DNA of 64,000 nt from Epiperipatus broadwayi (taxonomy: Eukaryota > Onychophora > Udeonychophora > Euonychophora > Peripatidae), in the NCBI GenBank assembly GCA_028023455.1, contig JAQFVV010012536.1, positions 822,001-886,000 of the forward strand. Direction: 5' to 3'. The notes beneath the pieces were generated by a model. The model did not search any database. It saw nothing but the letters and a program-made list of their open reading frames with translations, and was not told the DNA's origin. Made by a program: the position numbers and the translations under genes. Every line of letters starts with the position of its first letter. The first letter of the stretch is position 1. Shown piece by piece: positions 1-9,965 of this stretch.

Positions 1-86
1 ATTGATATATAATATTTCTTTTTAAATTACATTTCCTGTTTGGTAATCATAGGTTGTTGGAGTTGTAGGATTAAGAAAATTCCACT

Positions 87-216
87 AATGGAGTTTTTTT
101 CTATATGTCATAGCATCGGCTGGGAGGCGAACCCCCAACAACCGTCTACAACCAACTGCTTGCTTGCAAGGCGACTACGCTGACCTCTCGGCTAACAATG
201 CTTGACAAATGGAGTT
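87..216 (-). mobile_element. tRNA-like SINE, copy 1 (family S)
   Basis: A short SINE-like unit of about 110 bp in reverse orientation. Read on the minus strand it has a pol III box A-like string (TAGCCGAGAGG), a CTTGCAAG segment, a box B-like string (GGGGGTTCGCCTCC), a CATATAG junction and an A-run (the T-run near 94-100). Nine-base direct repeats AATGGAGTT at 87-95 and 208-216 look like a target-site duplication. Related copies lie near 3143, 45761, 50463 and 51597. The tRNA of origin is not identified. Confidence 0.72.
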
Positions 217-848
217 AGGATCTGTATTATGTGGTTTCAATTGTCTATATCCATTTAAACCACTAACAATAAAAATATTCAATAAAAATGTATTTTCTTT
301 AGTAATGCCATTTACAAAATTAATCCCAAAAATATTGATTAGAAAAGATTTGACATGCTATTCTCTACAGGTAATGATTGTAATACTATGTAAATGTATA
401 GCAAAAAGCAAAGATCCACAGAAATAAGATGTTCAATTATTGCATCAACTTTAAGATGCACCCATCTTTTACAGGTTCAAAATTTGGAAAAGTGCATCTT
501 ATATTCAAAGTAATATGATATATATTAGTTTATTAATTATATTTATTTCGGTGTTTAGTTAACATTTTATTTGAAAATATTTATTTTATATTAATACAAA
601 TCAAGAAAAATTTAATAATGTAAAGTAGAAAATTGTAATCTGCTGAAAAGAAATGATTCTATAGTCAGTGAAGCCAGTGTTATAATTATAAGTGAAATTA
701 TAAATTTTAAAATAATAATTTCATTGATTTATTCATTCTAGAAAAAACATGTTCAATTTTAGAAATTGAGTTCAAATAAAAATTTTGTTACAAATACATT
801 TTTATTGGCAATAGTAAAATGATAAAAGCCATTTTCAGTTTGTTACTT
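217..848. other. AT-rich stretch, no gene seen
   Basis: No coding pattern. Around 450-504 the strings TAAGATGCA and TGCATCTTA form a short inverted pair, reminiscent of sub-terminal motifs of pogo/Tigger elements, but this is too little to call an element. Confidence 0.4.
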
Positions 849-1177
849 ATATATATAATGAGCTTGCAAATAGCTCTTAACAAGCTTTTTAGAATATCCC
901 CAACCTCAGACCAGTTTTATGCTTATGGCATTCCTTAGTGAGGTGCTAGGATATTCAAGAATTAGATTTAAAATATCAGGTCTAGCCCAGCACTTTATCT
1001 AATGGATAACTATTAGGTAAAAAATCCAAAATTTTCAGCCATTCATATTTCTTTCGATCCAATGTAATGCTTGAATATCCTAACACCTTACTGAGGAAGC
1101 CAGTAGCAGAAACCGGTCTGAGGTTGGGGATATTTTGAATAGTTTGTTAAGAGCTATTTGCAAGCTCATTATATATT
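849..1177. mobile_element. Fold-back element, family A copy 1
   Basis: Long imperfect inverted repeat: left arm about 849-960, right arm about 1072-1177, divergent spacer between. The arms share the strings GAGCTTGCAAATAGCTCTTA and CAACCTCAGACC and their complements. Related hairpins lie near 22.7 kb and 38.2 kb. Each copy is AT-rich outside with a more GC-rich hammerhead-like core inside. There is no coding capacity and no convincing target-site duplication for this copy. Confidence 0.75.
1086..1123 (+). ncRNA. Hammerhead ribozyme-like motif (family A)
   Basis: In order: stem I 5' strand CCTTA; core CTGAGGA; a short stem II (AGC, loop CAGTA, GCA, so GC/GC pairs with an A-A mismatch at the base); GAAA; the self-complementary ACCGGT as minimal stem III (its first A is the last A of GAAA); C at the cleavage position; and TGAGG, which pairs with CCTTA through one G-T wobble. 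The order and conserved core match a type I HHR with minimal stem III, as known from Penelope-like elements. The opposite arm (minus strand) has a perfect ACCTCA/TGAGGT stem I but mutated cores (CTAAGGA, AAAA). Weak stem II makes activity uncertain. Confidence 0.55.
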
Positions 1178-1445
1178 TGTAATACAAGCTTGTTAAATTA
1201 GGTCATGTGATATATGACTTGATTGCTTTGTGTATATATATATATTTGTAAAGTTAAAATATTATTTTCCGTAATGGTTTTTGTTCGTAATCTTATAATA
1301 TTAAAAACTAAGTTAAAAATTGTGTTAGTATTATTGTAAAATTAAGTGTTTAATTCCAAGAGATTTAAACATTTGTCGAAATAAAATGTAATTCAATATA
1401 TATAATACATACAACATGCATATTATGAAAAGCTCGTTTAATATT

Positions 1446-1594
1446 TTAAAATAAATATGTCAAAATAATATGCAGAGCATGCTTTGCTTTTGACTAATTA
1501 GGAGTCATAATCATAACTATGATTGTGTGTACTAATTAATCTAAAGCATGTTTTACATATTATTTTGATATATTTAGTATATTTATTTTAAAGC
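1446..1594. repeat. Imperfect inverted repeat
   Basis: Left arm about 1446-1500 and right arm about 1531-1594 are imperfect reverse complements. Shared strings include ATATTATTTTGA/TCAAAATAATAT and GCATGCTTT/AAAGCATG. The spacer is about 30 bp. The surrounding 1216-2208 is AT-rich with no gene seen. Confidence 0.6.
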
Positions 1595-2208
1595 ATTAAC
1601 CCTTCTGCACTTTATCATTTTCTTTGTTTTCACATTCAACATTAAATTTAAGATTAAATTATCATCATTTATCAGAAAATAATAAATTTGACTTCATTTG
1701 TTAGTTATTTTTGTTTACTACTGAAATAAATTCTAAATATTCACATTTTATTTTTGAAAATATTAAAAAAAATAATTTGTAATGAAAACAAAAGGCTTTA
1801 TATGTCATTATTTCTAGAAAGACTATTTAAATTTTTCAAAATCAATTAAACCTTCACTATTTCTCATTTCTTTTTAAAGACTAAACAAATATTTATTTAT
1901 ATCTCTTAAATTTAATGAATTATGCTTTAAAAGTTTAAATTTTTTAAATATTTATTGCAATGTTATAATATTTTTATACTTGCTATAACCAATAAACAGA
2001 GGATGTAAAAAGTGAGCTTGTAAATGCCTTCAGGATAAGTTTGCATTGTTCAAAAATATACTGTTCTCTTTTTAAAAATAAATTATTAATAATTTATATT
2101 TTGATTTATAATCATATTATATAAATTATTGTATGAAAAGAATCTTGAATTGTAATAAATTTGCAAATAAACACATTTCTGGTTATTCAAACTATTTTCT
2201 GTAAACAA
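1595..2208. other. AT-rich stretch, nothing recognised
   Basis: Low-complexity A/T sequence without a coding pattern or clear repeat structure. Confidence 0.4.
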
Positions 2209-2545
2209 TGTATTACATTCAAAGATCAGCCTTTCAAGCTAATTGTGCATGCGACTTCTGCAAGTGTTAAATAATAAATGAATACTTCACTCTACAATAC
2301 AAGATATAGTATTTATGCAGGAATAAAAGTAATCCTCTTATTCCTACGACTCAAATTCTTTTTATATGAGCAAATCTGAAGTACTGTTGAGTAAAGTGTG
2401 AGAGTAGAATTCTCACTTTAAATTACTATCTATGATGTTGGAATAAATGATGGTGAAATTGTCTAGAATTTACTAAACGTCATTTAACAATTGCAGAAGA
2501 CGCATGCACAATTAGCTTGAAAGACTGATCTTTGAATGTAATACA
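2209..2545. repeat. Fold-back element (family F) with 75-80 bp arms
   Basis: Terminal arms about 2209-2285 and 2470-2545 are near-perfect reverse complements: TGTATTACATTCAAAGATCA at the left end, the complement at the right end, and GCATGCG/CGCATGC inside. A non-palindromic interior of about 180 bp separates them. No protein and no HHR core were seen. It could be a MITE or another fold-back retroelement; no target-site duplication is evident. Confidence 0.7.
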
Positions 2546-3142
2546 ATTGTATGCATAGCATCATATAAAAATAAATGCTTATGTAAACAATGTAAAAATG
2601 ATCACTGTCAGAGAATGTCAAAATACAAAAGGAAGATTCACCAAGGCTGATGGAGACAGGGTCTAAAACCTTGATATGTTGCTGAATTTTTGATGTTTTT
2701 GGTCATTTATGAATTTTTTTCTGAACCAAAATTTTATATTATAAAACATGACTGTGAATGTTGGAGCAAATATGTTCCAAAAGTGCTAAGCCAGAATAAA
2801 ACATAATTAAAATACAGTTTCAATAGTGTGTGTTGGAAGTGCAGGATAATAATTCTACTACAAATAGAAAAATACAGTTAATTAAAAATAAAAATTGTGA
2901 AAATTCTCAATAAGAGGCAAATAATTTTAAAAATGAAGATCTTCACTTGAAAGAACAGTATGGTTAAACAAGGTTTTCATAATATACATGTATTATTTAT
3001 ATAAAATAAACTGTTTAATAATTAAAATAGATAAAAAATTAACTCAAATATTATCTACTGAATATCAAAATGTTCATAGCGAAAATATTAATATATATTT
3101 GATGTTTCTAGCAATATTAGACTATTAAAAATATGAGTAGCT
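2546..3142. other. AT-rich stretch, nothing recognised
   Basis: No gene. Around 2637-2675 a CAAGG-CTGAT...CCTTG string resembles one at 30060-30105, a possible short shared repeat of unknown kind. Confidence 0.3.
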
Positions 3143-3255
3143 GTCAAGCATTGTTAGCCGAGAGGTCATCGCAGCCGCCTTGCAAGCAAGTAGTTGGTTG
3201 CAGACGGTTGTGGGTTCGCCTCCTGGCCGATGCCATGACATATGAGAAAAAAAAA
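3143..3255 (+). mobile_element. tRNA-like SINE, copy 2 (family S)
   Basis: Forward copy of the SINE at 87-216. Box A-like TAGCCGAGAGG near 3155 and box B-like GGGTTCGCCTCC near 3211 are followed by GATGCC, GACATATG and an A-run to about 3255. GCAT near the 5' end and ATGC near the 3' end could pair as a degenerate acceptor stem. Target-site duplications are unclear. Confidence 0.75.
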
Positions 3256-3889
3256 TAGGAGTAATATCAAAGAAGTGATATTTGTCAAAGGTTCATTATG
3301 ATTTTTTATTGTTTTTAATTAGTTGATTTTTAGTATTTCTGTAATTATTTTAATTTTTTATCAAAAGAATATTTAAAAACGATTTTAAAAAAAGATGTTT
3401 TTGTTGTTGTTAAATAGAATTTTTTAAACTGATGACTAAAATGAATTTATTTTGTGATGATAATGTTATTGTTATTTTTTATTTGCAAAGTTGATTTTTT
3501 TATTTTTGAGATTAATTTCATAATTTAAATATATGCTATTAATCTCTCTACAGATTATTATATCAATCAATCATTGATGCTGGCTTAATAATGCATGCTC
3601 ATGTTACTAATCTATTTTGAAATGTTAATGGTAAAAATTTTAATTTAGAAATGATTTTTTGTGATTCATTACTTTTAATTAAAAACATAGATATCGGGAA
3701 TTATAGTGAATAAAAAACAACATAAAATGTTTCAAGTTAATAAAAAGGAGTGATACAGAGTATACTCATATTCTGCAGATTTAAAAAGATGCTAGTAAAA
3801 TTGTGTTGTATTGTGTCTTCTTGTGATTAAGTAGCCATCAAATTACTTACTTATTTTGACATATTTTGGGTGTTACGATGGTGCAGAGA
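3256..3889. other. AT-rich stretch, nothing recognised
   Basis: No coding pattern or repeat identified. Confidence 0.3.
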
Positions 3890-4410
3890 TAACTATGGCT
3901 TTATTTCATTAATTTGAAGCTATCTATAGCCGTACATTACTATAGTTTTTTTTATAAAATTGTTTTACAATTATTAGCAGAAAAATAAAAATCTGAAGAT
4001 GTCAGAATCATAAGCAACTTTAGAAAATTAGAATATATAATTTGCATATGAAAGAAACTTTTGATCTCAATAGAAGAAATTTTTTCTGATTGATGGATTG
4101 TTGGAAATTTCTGTATATTTCTTTTCAAAAAAGAAAATAAATAATAATTTTCACTAATTTTTCTACATATATAAGGTTTCGCTGCACTATTGAATTAAAT
4201 AGAAAGTTACATATTTAAGATTAGCTATGTAACACTTTTGTAACATACTTAGTTTAAACCAAAAGCCTATGTGATTATAATTACACTTTATTTGGAAATA
4301 TTTATTTTTAAGAAGGCCAGTCTTAAAAGTTTATTATAGCAAAGAGAAAGCAGTTTTTAATGATGAGAAAGATTGACTTTTATAAACTCTGGCAAAGAAA
4401 TTTGTTTTAA
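3890..4410. repeat. Dispersed AT-rich repeat G, copy 1
   Basis: About 450-500 bp with recognisable but divergent similarity to 41820-42300. Shared landmarks in the same order are TCTGAAGATGTCAG, TTTCATATGAAA-like strings, a TTTCTGATTG string and AAGAAG...CCT.AAAAG. No coding capacity. It is probably an old non-autonomous element or a remnant of a larger one. Confidence 0.5.
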
Positions 4411-4422
4411 AATTATAATAAT

Positions 4423-4737
4423 AAAAAAATTAATTAAGGTAATAAGAATACCAAACTTTCCATACAGTAGTGCCACCAAGTGCAAGCTTTCATAATCAAT
4501 GGATGCAGAAAAGTTTGTGCATAAAATCCCTATCTAGTGCCTACTCATCCAACATCACCATACTAGTTTCTAGATTGTGGCATTTTTTTATGATTTTATG
4601 CACAAACCTTCCTGCACTCATTCATTACAATGGCTTGCACTTGGTGACACTACTGTATGAAGAGTTTGGAATTCTTATTAGCAGCATGTGCAAGCATACA
4701 AAATGGTGATCATGTGATGTTTAAAAAAAATTAATTA
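4423..4737 (-). mobile_element. Fold-back element, family D, internally deleted copy
   Basis: Inverted repeat whose arms carry AGTAGTGCCACCAAGTGCAAG and the complement, with CTACTCATCC and TTTTATGCACAA inside. It lies reversed relative to the full-length copy at 25.9-26.8 kb, ending in GGTGATCATGTGATG near 4705-4720. Flanking AAAAAAATTAATTA at 4423-4436 and 4724-4737 may be a 14-bp target-site duplication, but is low in complexity. The HHR region seen in larger copies is missing. Confidence 0.7.
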
Positions 4738-5284
4738 TGAATTATAAGACATTTTCTTTCTTTACTCCTTTTTATGCTCACTTTTTTATTCATCAGATTG
4801 GATTATATTATCATTTTTCTTATTCACTAACTACAGTTTTATTCATATAAATATTAATGTAAAATAATCAGAATAGTTTTAACTTACCTTGTAAAAATTC
4901 AATTATTTTACATTCGGATTGCTCAAATTTAATGAAAAATTTAAAATAAAATTTAAAGTCACCTGTGGTAACATTAAAGAATTATTTTTCAATCAATCAC
5001 AAATTGAGTTCACTATTAAATTCTCTTGACTTACAGGTAATGGGGCTGATTATTCATTTTGCTTGCTTTTTCTTTTTTAAAAATTAAACATTTTTAAATA
5101 AAAATGTAAACCTAACCATGAAATTCGGCAATATATAGTGAAATCTCCCTGTTCTGCACTGCTCAGTATTGCTATGAATATGAGGCAACCCGCCTTGAAA
5201 GCGCTAAGCATTTAATATTTTTGCACTCAATATAGCTTCTCTTTCAAGTGCTTCACATGCTTTTAATTTTATTTATTATAATAT
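4738..5284. other. AT-rich stretch, nothing recognised
   Basis: No gene. A short more GC-rich patch (about 5140-5260) with TTCAAGTGCTTCACATGC may belong to the family E relic that follows. Confidence 0.3.
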
Positions 5285-5420
5285 TAAATAATATTTACTA
5301 AGGCTATAACATCAGGAATATGGGTCTGAAAAATGCGAAGGTAGAGACCTCTACAGGTCTTAACCACAAGCTTACGCTTTAGGGAAAATAAATGTTTTCT
5401 ACTTTCAGTCACCAAATATC
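5285..5420. repeat. Family E single-arm relic
   Basis: Similar to one arm of the perfect palindrome at 15001-15464: AATATTTACTAAGGCTATAA, then AATGCGA.GGTAGAGACC, CTACAGGT and CCACAAGCTTACGC in the same order. Only one arm is present. Confidence 0.65.
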
Positions 5421-6169
5421 ATTGATTTCTCCTATACATATAAGTAGTAATACTGATTATTATTCATTTCTCTTGATTATTCTTTTTTTAAAGGTAAATA
5501 TTTTAAAATGAAGATCTATATTTAACCACAGTGTTAGTCAACATATTACAAAAAAAATTAAAAATACAAAATCTATCATAAAAAATATTTGCAAGTGCTC
5601 TAAGAGGTCCAGAGTTAGAAATTCCTAACCAACACTGAAGGTATGGACAGTGTCTCTTTTCAAGCACCATATAAGGTGTAGAAGATGGATAGTCAGAAAT
5701 TTTTCTAACATCAGATAGAGCGATAGACATTCAAATTTATCTGTAAACTACTGACTTCTTCAGACATTTTTTTAAAATTAAAATATTTATATAGATTTAG
5801 CTCACCTTCTATAGTAAAATAAGTGTAAAATAAGGAAAATAGGGCCAAAAATGTCCAAGAGATGGCAAACTGAAGTTGACTCAGAGCTATAATAAAGAAC
5901 ATTGACTGAATAAAGATAATGTTGTGGAAATGGGGTGGAACAGGATAGAGAAGAAAATGGGAAAAACTTATGGGAAAGGAAAGGGAAGGTAATGTGGCTA
6001 ACAGATTTCTCTGGGGATGGTGGATGAGAGATTCCTGACTCCGATAAAGGAGAAGCTATAGTGCATCACATCACATCCAAATCAACAATTCAAGAAAAAG
6101 GTTATCAATGTCTAACCTAAATTTGTTTTGAATTTCAAAAATGGAATTTAAATAAAAAATATTACATTC
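5421..6169. other. No gene recognised
   Basis: Contains short open frames on the minus strand (5503-5902) without recognisable motifs. Part of it (5930-6060) is purine-rich. Nothing supportable as a gene. Confidence 0.3.
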
Positions 6170-6460
6170 TACTTACTTTTGAATTGACAAAATTATGTCC
6201 AATAAGACAAAGCACCATGGTTATAGTTAAGAACTCTATGTAGAAACTAATTTCCTATTTTGCAAAGCTCAAATATTAACTTTTAGATTGTCTATCATTT
6301 GAAAGTTTACTATTGTAATAAATATATATAATGTAAAAAAAGGTTTGATTGTAAAAATAAATTATTGCAATTATGGACAATGTTCTACCCTAGGGTCTTT
6401 CAAATAAGAAGAGTTTATTTGGATGCTCAAATAATTAAATTCTTTAAAACATTAGTCTGA
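6170..6460. repeat. Dispersed AT-rich repeat I, copy 1
   Basis: Similar over about 250 bp to 42970-43230. Shared strings include TTTCCTATTTT.CAAAG, AATATTAACTTTTA, GATTGTAAAAATAA and TCAAATAAGAAG.GT. No coding capacity. Confidence 0.5.
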
Positions 6461-6674
6461 CATATTTTTATGTGGATCAGACATTTTTCAGTAATAATAA
6501 CAATCAAATAGTTTTATTACTTGAGAACTCATAAAAAGTTCTGGTACTGAAATTATCAGAGCTAAATGTTATCTGTAGATTCCAAAGTCTACAGTTCTTC
6601 CATTGCACTAATTCATACAAAACCTATCTATATATAAATTATAATTTTTTGGGCTATACCATGTATTGTTTTCC

Positions 6675-6721
6675 ATTAAACACCGATATTTCGATGGAAT
6701 AGCAACCACCATTATCAAGGT
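6675..6721 (-). ncRNA. HHR-like motif in left PLE 3' UTR
   Basis: Minus strand, directly after the PLE stop: ACC, TTGATAA, then T, GGTGG, TTGCTATT, CCATC, GAAA, TATC, GGT. This follows hammerhead order (stem I ACC/GGT, core, stem II, GAAA, self-complementary ATAT stem III, C, stem I) but the first core strand deviates from CTGATGA. Stem II pairs GGTGG with CCATC, whereas the right arm has GGCGG with CCGTC, a compensatory change. Confidence 0.5.
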
Positions 6722-8303
6722 TAACTTTTGAAAGAAAAACCGTTAGATCTTAACAAATAACATGACTGTGGGCGAGATGAGAAATGAGATTCAAGTTCAG
6801 CATTCACAATATGAGGCTGATCAAAATATTTATTTCCCTCAGTATTTTTACATATTAATTTTAAGTTAATATTGGATAAAATGAGAGGTTTCCACATATC
6901 TGGAATACGTTGTGCTTCATCAGTTCTATTTAAACCAGTAGGTCTCTTTAATATTTCAATTGACTCTCTCGTGGTTCTTAAATCATATCTTTCCAAATTA
7001 GCAAGTATTTTTGTATTGTAAAAATTAGGTTTGTGACCAGTTTCTAAATAATGGGAAGTAAAAACTGATGTGCTAATTTTTTGATGAAAGGCATTTTTAT
7101 GTTCTTTAATTCTGACATTAATTCATCTATTAGACTGACCCACATAGACTCTTGAGCACTGGAAACACGGAATTTCATAAGCTGTTTGGTGTTCCAAAAA
7201 TATTCTGTCTTTAGGTTTATACAAAAAATCACCATTTTTTTTGCCAGTAGAAAAAGTGGTCTTTATATTAAAACAAGATAGTCTTCTACTGATTTTATCA
7301 GTAATCCCCCTAATGTAAGGCAAAATTACTCTATTAAAAGAGGAATTATCAATTCTATCCTCTTTTTTCTTTTTAGTATTAATGTTATATGAAGCCTTAC
7401 ATATGATGTTTTTATTATAATTATTAGAAAGCAGAATACTTTTTGTAAGTTCTATTTCTTGAGAAAGATGTTCTGTATCAGATAAATTATAAGCTCTAGT
7501 GAAAAGATTTTTAGCTACAGAAAAAAATTGTGCAGGATGATGATGAGAATTAAAATTAAGATATCTGGTTGTATGAGTGGATTTTCTGTAAACCGATATT
7601 GACAATGTTTCATCACATTTTCTTGCAATTAAAACATCTAGAAAAGAAAGTGATCTGTTATTTTCCACTTCCATAGTAAATTTAATATTTGGATACCAAT
7701 TATTTATAAAAGCAAGAAAAGAATTTAAAGAATCAATTCCATGAGGCCATATGACAAAAGTATCATCCACATATCTAAGCCAAATAGAAGGTTTTTTTTA
7801 GTAGCTGCACATAATACTTGACTTTCAAAATTGTCCATGAAAAGATCAACAATGACAGGTGACAGTGGGTATCCCATAGAAAGTCCTTTAATTTGTTTAA
7901 ACAGTTGAGAATTATAAACAAAAAATGTATTTTCAAGGCAATGCTTTGCTAATGGAATAATAAAATCAGGTAAATCGTTGTACTGAGCTATTATATTTAA
8001 TGCTTCTTCAACAGGAATATTAGTAAACAAAGAATAAACAGCAAAACTAACCAATAAATCAGTTCCAGTTAGTTTTAAGTTTTTAATTATTGAAATAAAA
8101 TGGCTTGGATTTTTAATTCTTGATGGAATCTTGTCTGTCAATGGCTGTAAGCATTGGGCTAAATATCTAGCCAAATCATGTGTGGGAGAGCCTATAGCAC
8201 ACACAATAGGTCGCAATGGTATCTCAGGTTTATGAATTTTAGGCAAACCATAAAATTTAGGATATAATGAAGAACCTTCTCTTGGACAAATTTTAATTTT
8301 CAT
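6721..8303 (-). pseudogene. Penelope-like element RT + GIY-YIG, left copy
   Basis: Reverse transcriptase of a Penelope-like retroelement fused to a C-terminal GIY-YIG endonuclease. In order on the minus strand: YGLPKIHKPEIPLRPIV; the domain A region reading SFAVYSLFTN, where the right copy has SFDISSMFTN, so the catalytic Asp is changed here; SMGYPLSPV; YVDDTFVIWPHG; and the GIY-YIG start YEIPCFQCSRVYVGQ. Breaks: an 8-base homopolymer at 7792-7799 (2 bases longer than in the right copy) shifts frame just before YVDD, and CGA to TGA at 7123-7125 truncates GIY-YIG. The C-terminus stays readable to a stop at 6721. The N-terminal part of the PLE protein is absent. A non-functional copy. Confidence 0.92.
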
Positions 8304-8309
8304 ATCTCC

Positions 8310-9875
8310 AAGAGAAGGTTCTTCATTATATCCTAAATTTTATGGTTTGCCTAAAATTCATAAACCTGAGATACCATTGCGACCTATTGTGTGTGCTATA
8401 GGCTCTCCCACACATGCTTTGGATAGATATTTAGCCCAATGCTTACAGCCATTGACAGACAAGATTCCATCAAGAATTAAAAATTCAAGCCATTTTATTT
8501 CAATAATTAAAAACGTAAAACTAACTGGAACTGATTTATTGGTTAGTTTTGATATTTCTTCTATGTTTACTAATATTCCTGTTGAAGAAGCATTAAATAT
8601 AATAGCTCAGTACAATGATTTACCTGATTTTATTATTCCATTAGCAAAGCATTGCCTTGAAAATACATTTTTTGTTTATAATTCTCAACTGTTTAAACAA
8701 ATTAAAGGACTTTCTATGGGATACCCACTGTCACCTGTCATTGTTGATCTTTTCATGAACAATTTTGAAAGTCAAATATTATGTGCAGCTACTAAAAAAC
8801 CTTCTATTTGGCTTAGATATGTGGATGATACTTTTGTCATATGGCCTCATGGAATTTATTCTTTAAATTCTTTTCTTGCTTTTATAAATAATTGGCATCC
8901 AAATATTAAATTTACTATGGAAGTGGAAAATAACAGATCACTTTCTTTTCTAGATGTTTTAATTGCAAGAAAATGTGATGAAACATTGTCAATATCGGTT
9001 TACAGAAAATCCACTCATACAAACAGATATCTTAATTTTAATTCTCATCATCATCCTGCACAAATTTTTTCTGTAGCTAAAAATCTTTTCACTAGAGCTT
9101 ATAATTTATCTGATACAGAACATCTTTCTCAAGAAATAGAACTTACAAAAAGTATTCTGCTTTCTAATAATTATAATAAAAACATCATATATAAGGCTTT
9201 ATATAACATTAATACTAAAAAGAAAAAAGAGGATAGAATTGATAATTCCTCTTTTAATAGAATAATTTTGCCTTACATTAGGGGGGGGGGGGTTACTGAT
9301 AAAATCAGTAGAAGACCATCTTGTTTTAATATAAAGACCACTTTTTCTACTGGCAAAAAAAATGGTGATTTTTTGTATAAACCTAAAGACAGAATATTTT
9401 GGAACACCAAGGAGGTTATGAAATTCCGTGTTTCCAGTGCTCAAGAGACTATGTGGGTCAGTCTAATAGACGAATTAATGTCAGAATTAAAGAACATAAA
9501 AATGCCTTTCATCAAAAAATTAGCACATCAGTTTTTACTTCCCATTATTTAGAAACTGGTCACAAACCTAATTTTTACAATACAAAAATACCTGCTAATT
9601 TGGAAAGATATGATTTAAGAACCATGAGAGAGTCAATTGAAATATTAAAGAGGACTACTGGTTTAAATAGAACTGATGAAGCACAACATATTCCAGCTAT
9701 GTGGAAACCTCTCATTTTATTCAATATTAACGTAAAATTAATAGGTAAAAATACTGAGGGAAATAAACATTTTGATAAGCCTCATATTGTGAATGCTGAA
9801 CTTGAATCTCATTTCTCATCTCACACACAGTCACATTATTTGTTAAGATCTAACGGTTTTTCTTTCAAAAGTTAA
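8310..9875 (+). pseudogene. Penelope-like element RT + GIY-YIG, right copy
   Basis: Mirror copy of the 6721-8303 relic. The frame is open from the truncation point through RT: KIHKPEIPLRPIV near 8350, domain A with Asp retained (FDISSMFTN), SMGYPLSPV, and YVDDTFVIWPHG near 8818-8853. An in-frame G-run at 9281-9292 adds glycines. One T fewer at about 9395 than in the left arm shifts frame before GIY-YIG. The second frame carries YEIPCFQCSRDYVGQSNRR, then RIKEHK, running to a TAA at 9873-9875. RT motifs are intact but the protein lacks the N-terminal PLE region and is split, so autonomous activity is unlikely. It has 401 readable codons from the first Met (8347) to the stop at 9552. Confidence 0.92.
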
Positions 9876-9925
9876 CCTTGATAATGGCGGTTGCTATTCC
9901 GTCGAAATATCGGTGTTTAATGGAA
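9873..9925 (+). ncRNA. HHR-like motif in right PLE 3' UTR
   Basis: Directly after the stop: ACC, TTGATAA (9878-9884), T, GGCGG, TTGCTATT, CCGTC, GAAA (9904-9907), TATC, GGT. Stem II GGCGG/CCGTC pairs fully with one G-T. Stem III would be the self-complementary ATAT. The first core strand differs from CTGATGA in at least two places, so this is a decayed or variant hammerhead of the PLE type. Eukaryotic PLEs are known to carry HHRs in their terminal repeats. Confidence 0.5.
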
Positions 9926-9965
9926 AACAATACACGGTATAGCCCAAAAAGTTATAATTTATCTA

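Larger units (their letters stand above)
6635..9965. repeat. 3.3-kb palindrome of two PLE copies
   Basis: Left arm about 6635-8286 and right arm 8307-9965 are reverse complements over about 1.65 kb, separated by only 20 bp (8287-8306). Each arm is a 5'-truncated Penelope-like element, so the copies meet head to head with their 3' UTRs outward. Both lose their 5' part at essentially the same RT codon. Arm similarity looks very high, with scattered substitutions, an in-frame G-run expansion (12 G at 9281-9292 versus 5 in the left arm) and small frameshifts. Head-to-head or tandem partial copies are known for Penelope elements. Confidence 0.93.

Noticed and set aside
2637-2680. CAAGG-CTGAT-stem-CCTTG string (also near 30060)
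   Set aside because: Stem III is absent and GAAA does not match; better seen as an unknown short repeat.
3996-4015. CTGAAGATGTCAG in repeat G as HHR start
   Set aside because: No GAAA or stem II nearby in either copy.
4423-4737. Treating AAAAAAATTAATTA repeats as firm proof of retroposition
   Set aside because: Low-complexity A/T string in an AT-rich region; kept only as supportive for that copy.
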